A stretch of DNA of 64,000 nucleotides from assembly GCA_947502645.1 (NCBI GenBank), contig CANNAD010000002.1, positions 62,001 through 126,000 of the forward strand, written 5' to 3'. Positions within the stretch are counted from its first letter, which is position 1; every line of letters begins with the position of its first letter. The notes below the pieces were generated by a model. The model saw only the letters and a list, made by a program, of their open reading frames with translations. It was not told the origin of the DNA and ran no database searches. Positions 39,203-47,597 of this stretch are shown in pieces. The translations under genes were made by a program, and so were the position numbers. This stretch comes from an uncultured Micrococcaceae bacterium (GTDB lineage Bacteria; Actinomycetota; Actinomycetes; Actinomycetales; Micrococcaceae).

Positions 39203-40585
39203 CTAACCGTGGAGTGGTTTGCCTGCGAGAGCGAGGGCCGCTTCTCCGAGGGCTTCGTTCTGCGTTGGGTGCGCGTGGATCAACGGGGCGAGGTCCTCCG
39301 GGTAGGCCTCCCAGTTGACGAGCAGCTGAGCTTCACCGATCTGTTCACCCATGCGCGAACCAATCATGTGAACACCAACAATGGGGCCGTCCTTCTCACG
39401 GACGAGCTTGACGAGGCCTCCTGTACCAAGGATGGAGCTCTTCCCGTTGCCGGCAAGGTTGTATTCCTGTGTCTCCACAGCGTCATCCCCAAGCTTTTCC
39501 TTGGCCGCTTTTTCTGTGAGGCCGACGGACGCGATTTCCGGGTCGCAGTAGGTTACCTTCGGTATGTTCACGTCTTCGACGATGACCGGGTTCTGTCCTG
39601 CGATTTCCTCAGCGACAAAAATCCCCTGCTGGAAGCCGCGGTGCGCCAGCTGCAGCCCGGGGACGATGTCGCCGACAGCGTAGATGTTGCCTACGCCTGT
39701 GTGCAGCCGCTCATTGGTGATGACAAACCCACGATCCATCGTGAGCCCTGCCTCTTCGTATCCGAGACCTTCGGTAACCGGTCCACGCCCCACGGCGACC
39801 AGCATGAGGTCCGCTTCAAAGGTCTTGCCATCTGCCAACGTGATCTTTACACCGTCGTCGTTCTGCTCAACCTTTTCGAAGAAGGTGCCGGTGTTGAACT
39901 TGATGCCGCGCTTCTTGAAGGAGCGCTCAAGAGTCTTGATGATTGACGCATCCTCGTTCGGGACAAGCGAGGGGAGGCCCTCCACGATCGTGACGTCCAC
40001 GCCGAAGGACTTCCAGACTGAGGCGAACTCGCACCCGATAACGCCACCGCCAAGAACGATTGCGCTCTTGGGGAGTGTGTCCATTTTGAGTGCGGAGTCA
40101 GAAGTAATGACCTTGCCGGCAATTTCGAGTCCGGGCAGAGAGCGTGAGTAGGACCCGGTAGCCAGAATGATGTTCTTGCCTTTGTAGCGGGTGCCGTCCA
40201 CCTCAATGGTGTCTTCGGATACCAGGCGGCCTGCGCCTTCGATGACGTTGACCTTCCGCATTTTCAACAGACCCTGCAGGCCCTTGAACTTGCCGGCAAT
40301 AATGCCGTCCTTGTAGGCGTTGACGCCTTCCATGTCGATGGAGTCCAGCGTTGCGTTAATGCCGTACTTCGCTGCGTCACGGGCGCTTTCAGCAATTTCT
40401 GCCGAGTGAAGTAGTGCTTTGGTGGGGATACATCCGTTGTGCAGGCATGTCCCTCCGAGCTTGGCTTTTTCCACCAGACCAACGGTGAATCCCAGTTGCA
40501 CCGCGCGAAGTGCTGCCGCGTAGCCGCCGCTGCCTCCACCGAGGACCAGGATGTCGAATTCTTTTTCAGCTGCCGTATCGGCCAC
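39203..40585 (-). CDS. lpdA: Dihydrolipoyl dehydrogenase (E3)
   Basis: E3 re-oxidises dihydrolipoyl groups with FAD and NAD+. The 460-residue protein has the FAD-binding DILVLGGGSGGYAAA, the redox disulfide GGTCLHNGCIPTK (C47 and C52), the NAD-binding VLGGGVIGCEFASVW, the second FAD motif NIYAVGDIV, and the dimer-interface HAHPTQNEALGEAA with the catalytic His-Glu pair. The start is GTG, with GGGAG about eight bases upstream. It precedes sucB on the same strand, and lipA/lipB, which make the cofactor, lie about 8 kb away. Confidence 0.97.
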   Translation of the reverse strand: MADTAAEKEFDILVLGGGSGGYAAALRAVQLGFTVGLVEKAKLGGTCLHNGCIPTKALLHSAEIAESARDAAKYGINATLDSIDMEGVNAYKDGIIAGKFKGLQGLLKMRKVNVIEGAGRLVSEDTIEVDGTRYKGKNIILATGSYSRSLPGLEIAGKVITSDSALKMDTLPKSAIVLGGGVIGCEFASVWKSFGVDVTIVEGLPSLVPNEDASIIKTLERSFKKRGIKFNTGTFFEKVEQNDDGVKITLADGKTFEADLMLVAVGRGPVTEGLGYEEAGLTMDRGFVITNERLHTGVGNIYAVGDIVPGLQLAHRGFQQGIFVAEEIAGQNPVIVEDVNIPKVTYCDPEIASVGLTEKAAKEKLGDDAVETQEYNLAGNGKSSILGTGGLVKLVREKDGPIVGVHMIGSRMGEQIGEAQLLVNWEAYPEDLAPLIHAHPTQNEALGEAALALAGKPLHG

Positions 40586-40706
40586 GTGAAGGCTCCCTCG
40601 TGTTTTGCTTCTGCGTGCGGCAATGCACGCCTTTGATCTGGTGGGTTTGGTCTTTACTTTTCAGATTCACCTTAGCGCCACATTCCATCAATCATCCAGC
40701 CGATGA

Positions 40707-40743
40707 AGCCGGATTCCCGTATTGCACTGTTGGGAATCCGGCT
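40707..40743 (-). terminator. Terminator after pepA
   Basis: A perfect 12-base stem, AGCCGGATTCCC facing GGGAATCCGGCT, with a 13-base loop. It lies between pepA and lpdA, both on the minus strand. The T tract is poor. Confidence 0.75.
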
Positions 40744-40777
40744 CCTCTGACTCTGATTGCATGTGTCAGGGGTGTAT

Positions 40778-42298
40778 CTACTTGCTGTTGGAGACGAGAT
40801 CCTCAGCGAATGCCACGAGCGTACGCACGGCGACGCCCGTTCCTTCCTTGGGCGTGTAGCCGTGGGCGGCACCTTCGTTGAAGGCTGGCCCGGCGATATC
40901 CAGGTGGCCCCAGGGGATGGTGCGGCCGTTGGATTCACCGACGAACTCACGCAGGAAGGCAGCGGCTGTCATCATGCCGCCCATCTTTTCCCCGATGTTG
41001 GCAATGTCGGCAACCTGTGAGTTCAGGCTGGCTCGGAGCTCTTCCGGAATAGGCATGGTCCAGAACAGTTCTCCGGCCCGACGTGCCGCAGCTGCTACCG
41101 CGTCACGAATGTCCTCGTCGCCCATGACGGCGGAGGTCCTCTTGCCGAGCGCAACCATCTGTGCGCCGGTGAGGGTCGCCACGTCAAGGAGTACGTCCGG
41201 GTTCTCTTCGCTGGCAGCTACCAGGCCGTCGGCCATGACCAAACGTCCCTCGGCGTCCGTATTGAGTACTTCTACCGTTCGCCCGCCGTAAGTGGTGATC
41301 ACATCAGAGGGCCGCTGGGCGGTCCCGGAAGGCATGTTTTCGGCGATGCATAGCCATGCTGTCACCTTGATGGGCAAGCCCATTTCCGCTATGGCCAGGA
41401 GGGCGTTGAGGACGACGGCGGCGCCGGCCATGTCGCATTTCATGGTTTCCATGCCTGCTGGCGGCTTGAGCGAGAGCCCGCCGGAATCAAAAGTGATGCC
41501 CTTGCCGACAAGAGCAAGCTTTTTGATCGACTTTGACGGAGCGTATTCGACCTTGACGAGGCGCGGCTGTCTCGAGGACCCCTTGCCTACGCCGAGGATT
41601 CCGCCATAGCCGTCCTTTTCGAGCTTCTTCTCGTCGAGAACCGTTACCTTCACAGGAAGGGAGCGCGATAGTTCCTTCGCCGCTGTGGCGAATGTTTCCG
41701 GGTAAAGGTGGCTCGGCGGACGATTGACGAGCGTACGGGTTGCATTGACCGCACGACCGAGAATTTCCGCGCGATTGAGTACGCCGGCCACAGCGGAGTC
41801 AGTGGCAACTGGAGAATGCACAGTAACGTTGGTGACGGGCGCCTTGAGTGAGTCTGCTGTGGCGTGCCGGTTTTCGGTGTAGACGTAAGCACCGAGAGCA
41901 GCGCCTTCTGCGATGGCTGCTACAGCTGCGACGGTTGGTGCGGGAAGAGCGATCACAACGGACTCGGTGCCGTGAAGGTTCCTGATCGCAGCGCCGCTGG
42001 CCCGGCGGAGGGTCTCCTCATCTGTTGCTGACTCCTCGCGTCCAAGGCCCGTCAACACGATGACATCGGCTTCCGCACCGGACAGGCCCGGGAGGCGGTG
42101 GACTTCATCGGCTCTTCCGCTGACGCCGAGTGAGGCCAGCGTGCTGCCAAGCGCGCCGGTGGATTTTTCTGACAGGCCGCTGTCAAGAAGTACTGGGCCG
42201 TCACTTCCCTGGACGACGCCGAGGACCAGTGCATCGCACCGTACCTTCCGGACATCTTTTGCCGTTGCTGACAAACTCAAATCACTTGCGGTGATCAC
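40778..42298 (-). CDS. pepA: Leucyl aminopeptidase PepA (M17)
   Basis: PepA is a cytoplasmic hexameric aminopeptidase with two metal ions. The 506-residue protein has a variable N-terminal domain (about 1-180) and a conserved catalytic domain with LVGKGITFDSGGLSLKP (metal Lys and Asp), MKCDMAGAAVVL, and the signature NTDAEGRLVMADGL near residue 350; WPMPI is replaced by FWTMPIPEE. The start is GTG 42298, preceded by GAGGA. It is divergent from the gcvT-like gene. The family can also act in DNA binding, but nothing here supports that. Confidence 0.95.
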   Translation of the reverse strand: MITASDLSLSATAKDVRKVRCDALVLGVVQGSDGPVLLDSGLSEKSTGALGSTLASLGVSGRADEVHRLPGLSGAEADVIVLTGLGREESATDEETLRRASGAAIRNLHGTESVVIALPAPTVAAVAAIAEGAALGAYVYTENRHATADSLKAPVTNVTVHSPVATDSAVAGVLNRAEILGRAVNATRTLVNRPPSHLYPETFATAAKELSRSLPVKVTVLDEKKLEKDGYGGILGVGKGSSRQPRLVKVEYAPSKSIKKLALVGKGITFDSGGLSLKPPAGMETMKCDMAGAAVVLNALLAIAEMGLPIKVTAWLCIAENMPSGTAQRPSDVITTYGGRTVEVLNTDAEGRLVMADGLVAASEENPDVLLDVATLTGAQMVALGKRTSAVMGDEDIRDAVAAAARRAGELFWTMPIPEELRASLNSQVADIANIGEKMGGMMTAAAFLREFVGESNGRTIPWGHLDIAGPAFNEGAAHGYTPKEGTGVAVRTLVAFAEDLVSNSK

Positions 42299-42368
42299 AA
42301 AGATCGTTCCTCACTTCCTCGGGAGATGCTTCCCCATAGATCGTAGTCTCTCGTTCCAGACACTGATG

Positions 42369-42384
42369 TACGGTAACAGTCATG
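42369..42384 (+). promoter_or_regulatory. Leaderless -10 of the gcvT-like gene
   Basis: TACGGT (42369-42374) ends seven bases before ATG 42382. Confidence 0.55.
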
Positions 42385-43527
42385 ACTGACACAAATTCTG
42401 CATCCTCTGACGCCGTCGAGCCTGCTTTGCTCGAGGGGCCGCTCCACGCCTGGCACGTTGATGCTGGTGCGCGCATGGCCGAATTCGGCGGATGGCTGAT
42501 GCCTCTTCAATATGAGGGAGGGGGCGTGGTTGCCGAGCACAATGCTGTGCGCGGTTCCGTTGGCCTCTTCGACGTTTCGCATCTTGGCAAGGTCCTGGTC
42601 AAGGGCCCCGGAGCCCTCGAATTCGCGAATGGAACGTTGGCCAATGATCTCCGGAAAATTGGTATTGGCCAAGCGCAATACACCATGGCGCTGAATGACG
42701 ATGGCGGGGTCATCGACGACCTGATCGCTTATGTCCGGTCCGAGGAGGAAGTGTTCCTCATCCCCAATGCAGCCAATTCTGCGAAAGTCGCAGCCAAGCT
42801 CATTGCTGCCCGGGATGAGTCAGGTTCCGAGATCGAGATTCTGGACCAGCATAGGGATTTCGCTGTTTTCGCGCTGCAGGGGCCGAAGTCAGCAGATGTC
42901 CTGAAAGACCTTGGTCTGGAGCTGCCTGAGGACTATATGGCGTTTATCGACGTCAACTGGAAGGGTATGCCCGTCAGCGTCTGCCGTACCGGCTACACGG
43001 GGGAGCATGGCTATGAAATCGTGCCCCGCTGGGAGGACGCCCTGACTCTATGGGAGGCGATCTCGGAGGCTTCCAACGCCTACGAAGGACGGGCAGCCGG
43101 CCTCGCTGCCCGCGACACGCTCCGCACCGAGATGGGCTACCCCCTGCACGGCCACGAGCTCACGGAAGACATCTCACCGGTGGAAGCACGAGTCGGATGG
43201 GCGATTGGCTGGAAGAAGGATCGCTTCTGGGGCAAGGATGCCGTGACGCGCATCAAGGCTGAGGGGGCACCGAGGAAGGCTGTTGGGCTACTGGCTCTCG
43301 AGCGTGGCGTTCCACGTGCGGAAGCGAATGTTTTGAGCGAGGACGGGACCGTCGTCGGACGGACCACCTCCGGAACATTTTCGCCGACCTTGCAGAACGG
43401 TATTGCGTTGGCGCTGGTCGACCAATCGGTGCAGCTGGAGGACGAGCTGGCGTTGGAGGTTCGCGGCCGGAAGCTGGCTGTGCGCGTCATTCGTCCACCA
43501 TTTGTCGAAGCCGGAGTGCGAAGCTGA
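42382..43527 (+). CDS. gcvT: Glycine cleavage T protein (aminomethyltransferase)
   Basis: GcvT transfers the aminomethyl carbon of glycine from the H protein to tetrahydrofolate. The 381-residue product shows the family features MAEFGGWLMPLQYEGGGVVAEHNAVRGSVGLFDVSHLGKV, NDLRKIGIGQAQYTMALNDDGGVIDDLIAY (with the catalytic Asp region), CRTGYTGEHGYEI, ARDTLRTEMGYPLHGHEL and the C-terminal barrel. No gcvP or gcvH is adjacent. The length fits a true GcvT and is well above the short YgfZ type. An apparent leaderless start and a terminator bound it as a single-gene transcript. Confidence 0.92.
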   Translation: MTDTNSASSDAVEPALLEGPLHAWHVDAGARMAEFGGWLMPLQYEGGGVVAEHNAVRGSVGLFDVSHLGKVLVKGPGALEFANGTLANDLRKIGIGQAQYTMALNDDGGVIDDLIAYVRSEEEVFLIPNAANSAKVAAKLIAARDESGSEIEILDQHRDFAVFALQGPKSADVLKDLGLELPEDYMAFIDVNWKGMPVSVCRTGYTGEHGYEIVPRWEDALTLWEAISEASNAYEGRAAGLAARDTLRTEMGYPLHGHELTEDISPVEARVGWAIGWKKDRFWGKDAVTRIKAEGAPRKAVGLLALERGVPRAEANVLSEDGTVVGRTTSGTFSPTLQNGIALALVDQSVQLEDELALEVRGRKLAVRVIRPPFVEAGVRS

Positions 43528-43541
43528 GAACCCACAAGGCA

Positions 43542-43586
43542 AAACGCCGAGGGCATCCGGAATGAAATCGGGTGCCTTCGGCGTTT
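43542..43586 (+). terminator. Terminator after gcvT
   Basis: A 14-base stem, AAACGCCGAGGGCA facing TGCCTTCGGCGTTT with one G-U pair, and a 17-base loop. It ends in GTTTAA. Confidence 0.85.
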
Positions 43587-43617
43587 AACATGAGGTCTAG
43601 TAGTGAAAGGGGCAACC

Positions 43618-44640
43618 ATGTTGGATCCAGCCGAGTTATACAGTGTCAACGCGGCGCTTGATACTTCCAGGTCCCTTGAGGGGCTGCCCATGATTGCTGG
43701 CTTCACCGGGTTCGCTGAAGCCGGTCAGGTCGTCTCCCAGATACGCACCGAACTTCTTGAATCCCTGGATCACGAACTGGTGGCCAGCTTCGATGCCGAC
43801 CAGCTGATTGACTACCGCGGACGCCGCCCCCACATCACTTTCAAGGAAGACCACCTGACGGCTTACAGCCCGCCGAGGCTGGAACTGTATCGTCTCCACG
43901 ACGGCTTGGGGCAGCCATTCCTGTTTCTCACCGGGTTCGAGCCGGACTATCAGTGGGAGCGTTTTATCAGCGCTGTTCTGCTGCTCGTCGATGAGCTCGA
44001 CATCCCGATTGTGGCCTGGACGCATTCGATTCCCATGCCGGTTCCCCACACGCGTCCTCTTGGTGTCACAGTTCATGGAAATCGATCGGACCTGATCGAG
44101 GGCGCATCAAGCTGGCGCCCGACGGCGGAGCTTGCGGCTTCCGTGGGCCATCTCCTGGAACTCCGGTTGGCCGAAGCTGGCCGCGACGTTGTGGGGTATG
44201 TGGTTCACGTTCCGCACTACCTTGCGGATGCCGAGTACCCGCAAGCTGCCGTGGCGGCGTTGGAGTATCTGGGCGCTTCCACCTCATTGACGTTGCCCAC
44301 TGACCGACTTCGTGAAAGCGGTCGGGCAGTGGAGCGCCAGATTCGTGAGCAGGTTGAGGGTTCAACTGATGTGCTGGGCGTGGTTACGCGGCTGGAGCGC
44401 AACTATGACGAACATGCTGAAAGTCGTGCCCGACGCTCGCTGTTGGTCAAGGAAAACGATGAACTCGCTGACGCTGATGAGCTGGGCGCCGCGGTTGAGG
44501 CCTATCTGGCCTCAGCCACTGTGGACGCAGAGGATTCGAGTGTAGACAGGCCTGATGCTGGGACGAGCGCCGAGCCAGAGCCGGACGACGCCGCTAACCC
44601 GGATGCTTTGGCTATCAATCCGGATGACGAGGAACACTGA
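43618..44640 (+). CDS. PAC2 family protein
   Basis: The product is 340 residues with a PAC2 domain (proteasome assembly chaperone 2 superfamily, about 20-265). Features are MIAGFTGFAEAGQVVSQ near the N-terminus, LYRLHDGLGQPFLFLTGFEPDYQWERF and VHVPHYLADAEYPQAAVAALEYL. The C-terminal 75 residues are highly acidic and disordered-looking, ending DDEEH. In actinobacteria PAC2 genes often lie near proteasome or ATP-grasp genes, and the biochemical role is unclear. AAGGGG precedes ATG 43618; a GTG at 43603 is possible but less likely. Its stop codon overlaps the probable CTG start of the transporter behind it. Confidence 0.87.
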   Translation: MLDPAELYSVNAALDTSRSLEGLPMIAGFTGFAEAGQVVSQIRTELLESLDHELVASFDADQLIDYRGRRPHITFKEDHLTAYSPPRLELYRLHDGLGQPFLFLTGFEPDYQWERFISAVLLLVDELDIPIVAWTHSIPMPVPHTRPLGVTVHGNRSDLIEGASSWRPTAELAASVGHLLELRLAEAGRDVVGYVVHVPHYLADAEYPQAAVAALEYLGASTSLTLPTDRLRESGRAVERQIREQVEGSTDVLGVVTRLERNYDEHAESRARRSLLVKENDELADADELGAAVEAYLASATVDAEDSSVDRPDAGTSAEPEPDDAANPDALAINPDDEEH

Positions 44641-46037
44641 CCGGCAAGGATCCCTCGCGGATTGGTAGCGGGGGAGTAGCTGGAGTTCGGGCCGGGCTGG
44701 TCTGGGGCGCTGCTGTCTTTGCGTATCTGGTTGCAGTGACACAGCGGACGACGTTTGGCGTGGCCGGGTTGGCTGCTACGGAGCGGTTCGAGGCCAGTGC
44801 TGCCATTCTTGCCACGTTCACCGTGGTGCAGATTTTGGTCTACGCGGTGCTGCAGGTTCCTGTTGGTGTGCTGGTGGACAGGTTTGGTCCGAGGGCCATG
44901 ATTGTCGGCGGTGCCTTGCTGATGGCTGCTGGCCAGTTGCTGCTCGCGCTGGCGGACACAGTCGCTGAGGGCGTGTCCGGAAGACTGCTCGTCGGTGCGG
45001 GTGATGCGACGACATTCGTTTCCGCTCTGCGTCTGTTGCCCGCCTGGTTCAGTCCGCAGCGGATTCCGGTCATGACACAGTTCACGGGAATCATCGGCCA
45101 GTTTGGGCAGATAGTGAGCGTCGTCCCCTTTGCCGCCGCTCTCCGGTTTTTTGGCTGGGGGCCCGCTTTCACCTCGGCCGCTGCCTTGTCGGTCCTGGCT
45201 TTTGCCGTGTCGTTGTCCCTCATTCGGGACTCTCCGGTGTCGGGGCCCCGTCCGGTCTCTCCGTCCTGGCGTGAGACAGGGGCTACGTTGCGAGCCGTAT
45301 GGCGCGAGCCGGGGACAAAGCTCGGTCTGTGGACGCACTTCACTACCCAGTTCTCGGGAACGGTATTCGTGCTGATTTGGGGGTATCCCTACCTCGTCAG
45401 TGCCGAGGGTCTGGAACCCGCCGTTGCCTCCGCGTTGTTGAGTTTCTTCGTGGTGGTCGGCATTATTGTCGGTCCCCTTATGGGTGTTTGGGTGGGTCGG
45501 CATCCGCTGCGGCGGTCCTCGATGGTCATGATGGTGACAGGGCTGATCGTGGTGGCGTGGGCGAGCGTCCTTCTTTATCCGGGACCGGCGCCGCTATGGC
45601 TGCTGACGCTACTCGTCACGGCCCTTGCCATCGGCGGTCCGACGTCGATGATCGCCTTCGATTTTGCGCGCACGTTCAACCAGCCGCATCATCTCGGCAC
45701 GGCGACGGGCGTGGTGAATGTCGGAGGTTTCCTCGCTTCCCTGATCACCATGTACCTGATTGGCCTCATCCTTGATTTGCTGGTCTTTGCCGGATACTCG
45801 ACGAACGGTTTGTACGGACTTTCGTCCTTCCGGATCGCCCTCGGTGTGCAGTTCGTTGTGCTGGCAGTTGGGGCCACGGGTGTTCTGGTGATGCGTAATC
45901 GGACCCGTGGGCAGCTGGCCCGCACTGGTGTGGTCGTACCGCCCATGCGGGTCGCCCTGGAGCGTCAGCGGCGTCGTCGCCAGGAGACGCGAAGGCTCAA
46001 GAAGCAGGGCGGCGGGTCCCCTCCTCCACAACCCTGA
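44637..46037 (+). CDS. MFS transporter with probable CTG start
   Basis: A major facilitator protein of about 466 residues with 12 predicted membrane segments; the loop after the second segment reads VDRFGPR, matching the MFS motif A region. No ATG, TTG or GTG occurs in frame between the stop at 44625 and GTG 44736. Starting at GTG 44736 would remove most of the first membrane segment (LVWGAAVFAYLVAV). CTG 44637 overlaps the PAC2 stop as CTGA, has GAGGA three bases upstream, and restores a full first helix, so I choose it; CTG 44697 is a second option. Substrate is unknown. The C-terminal tail is basic (RQRRRRQETRRLKK). Confidence 0.8.
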   Translation: MTGKDPSRIGSGGVAGVRAGLVWGAAVFAYLVAVTQRTTFGVAGLAATERFEASAAILATFTVVQILVYAVLQVPVGVLVDRFGPRAMIVGGALLMAAGQLLLALADTVAEGVSGRLLVGAGDATTFVSALRLLPAWFSPQRIPVMTQFTGIIGQFGQIVSVVPFAAALRFFGWGPAFTSAAALSVLAFAVSLSLIRDSPVSGPRPVSPSWRETGATLRAVWREPGTKLGLWTHFTTQFSGTVFVLIWGYPYLVSAEGLEPAVASALLSFFVVVGIIVGPLMGVWVGRHPLRRSSMVMMVTGLIVVAWASVLLYPGPAPLWLLTLLVTALAIGGPTSMIAFDFARTFNQPHHLGTATGVVNVGGFLASLITMYLIGLILDLLVFAGYSTNGLYGLSSFRIALGVQFVVLAVGATGVLVMRNRTRGQLARTGVVVPPMRVALERQRRRRQETRRLKKQGGGSPPPQP

Positions 46038-46118
46038 TCCTGCGTGGCCTGGCCGGACCTTATACACATAGCGCTTTTCTGCCTGTATCCCGCGGCTCAT
46101 GGTCACAACACTGGTCAT

Positions 46119-47351
46119 ATGACTACATCAACGAACAGATTCAGTGTCGGCTCACCAGCGGATATCCTGGGCTACGTCCCGCACGCTCTGGGCTTCGTGC
46201 CGCAGGAAAGCGTTGTACTCATGACCGTCGGTTCCAACGTGCTGGGAGCCACGCTCAGACTCGACCTTCCGGAGAGCAACTTTCTCGATTTCGCTATGCA
46301 GGCGCACGGCTTCTTGAGACAGGACCGCAATGCTGACGGCGTCATTGCCGTCATTTACACTGACAAAGGGTCCGCCGAGCCCGGACCGCCGCCCCACGAG
46401 GAGCTGATGCATTGCCTTGAACTGGTGTTGGATGCCGAGCGCACACCGATTCAGGCGGCATGGCTCGTTGCTGGAGGATTCTGGCGCGATTTCTACTGTA
46501 ACGGCGAATGCTGTCCGTGGCCGGGCCAACCGGTGGCCGACGCCGTCGAGAGCGAGTTGAATGCTGAACTGATCTACCGCGGCAGCAGCTACGAGGAGTC
46601 CTTGGAGGTCGCCGTCCAGCGTTCCGTGGGTGACCCCTGGCGCAATCAGGACGACGTTATCGAGGGCTATGAGCGATGGGCTTCGAGACTGCAGACCCGA
46701 ACGATGGATTCCGCACAGATCCGTGCGATTCTGGGCGTATGGCATGTGGTGCTGCAACGATCCGTGGAGCCGGACTGGATTACTGATCACCCCGACGTGG
46801 CCTCCTTCATTCTTGCCTCGCTCCAGAACAGGGATATCCGGGACGCCGTGATGGTCCTCGCCGCATCAGGTCCCGAGGACGCCATGAACGGCGTCATCGC
46901 ATGCAATCTGGTGGAGGCAGGAGCTAGTCCTGACCCTGTGCTTGTCCCTCCGAACATTGCCGATGCAGTAGAACAGGTCGACTTTCGTCTCCGTGAGGGC
47001 CAGAACCGAACCGGCGACGGACCAGAGGAGATCTTCGCCGCCGTCCTGATCGGGACCAGCCGCAACCCGCCCCTCTGGCCTCGTCTGGATCAAGCTCATG
47101 ATCTGTTCCGCCTGCTCGCTGCGGTCGCCCGCGGTGAGCCCCGGCGCGCGCTTTTGACCATGCTTGGATGGATCGAGTGGGCAAGGGGTAGAGGGTCGCG
47201 GGCTGGACGGTTCTTCGACATGTGTCTCGCACTGGACCCGAACTATCGGCTGGCGGTCCTCCTGAATGAGCTCCTGAATCGGGGTCAGCTTCCAGCCTGG
47301 GCTACCGAGCGCGGTAGCGCGTGGTCAGGCCACAGAGCGCGCGCTGCGTGA
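46119..47351 (+). CDS. DUF4192 family protein
   Basis: A 410-residue soluble actinobacterial protein of unknown function. The N-terminal signature is SPADILGYVPHALGFVPQESVVLMTVG, characteristic of DUF4192, followed by an alpha/beta region with VIAVIYTD and a C-terminal helical part that looks like tetratrico-type repeats (LLTMLGWIEWARGRGSRAGRFFDMCLALDPNYRLA). ATG 46119 is preferred because the upstream in-frame residues to 46044 look non-coding, but no clear Shine-Dalgarno precedes it, so the start is uncertain. It lies 81 bases after the MFS gene. Confidence 0.85.
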   Translation: MTTSTNRFSVGSPADILGYVPHALGFVPQESVVLMTVGSNVLGATLRLDLPESNFLDFAMQAHGFLRQDRNADGVIAVIYTDKGSAEPGPPPHEELMHCLELVLDAERTPIQAAWLVAGGFWRDFYCNGECCPWPGQPVADAVESELNAELIYRGSSYEESLEVAVQRSVGDPWRNQDDVIEGYERWASRLQTRTMDSAQIRAILGVWHVVLQRSVEPDWITDHPDVASFILASLQNRDIRDAVMVLAASGPEDAMNGVIACNLVEAGASPDPVLVPPNIADAVEQVDFRLREGQNRTGDGPEEIFAAVLIGTSRNPPLWPRLDQAHDLFRLLAAVARGEPRRALLTMLGWIEWARGRGSRAGRFFDMCLALDPNYRLAVLLNELLNRGQLPAWATERGSAWSGHRARAA

Positions 47352-47394
47352 GGGCGGCTGTCGCCTGATCCAATTCTCATCCGGTGCGGAATCG

Positions 47395-47436
47395 TGCGAT
47401 AATGAACCCAGAGACCCGGTTGGGTCCGTGGTTCAT
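47395..47436 (+). promoter_or_regulatory. Extended -10 and dyad before sigA
   Basis: TGC followed by GATAAT (47398-47403) forms an extended -10. A 7-base dyad starts inside it: ATGAACC (47402-47408) faces GGTTCAT (47430-47436), with an inner GACCC (47413-47417) facing GGGTC (47422-47426). This could be an operator or the top of a leader hairpin. The leader to the GTG start is about 190 bases, and a TTGACA at 47534-47539 lacks a matching -10. Confidence 0.5.
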
Positions 47437-47597
47437 GACGTCCGTTGTTTCTTTCGGGAACAAATCGGAGGCGAACACTGGTTGCCCCTTAACGAGGCGA
47501 GCAGATCGCTCAGCCATGAAGATCATCACGGACTTGACAGGGTCATAGTGGTGTTGCCCGTCGGTAGCGCCGCAGCCCGCCGTATGAAAGGTTCTCT

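Noticed and set aside
44502-45503. A 333-codon minus-strand frame opposite PAC2 and MFS
   Set aside because: Low-complexity Gly/Gln/Arg composition; it is antisense to clear membrane helices of the transporter.
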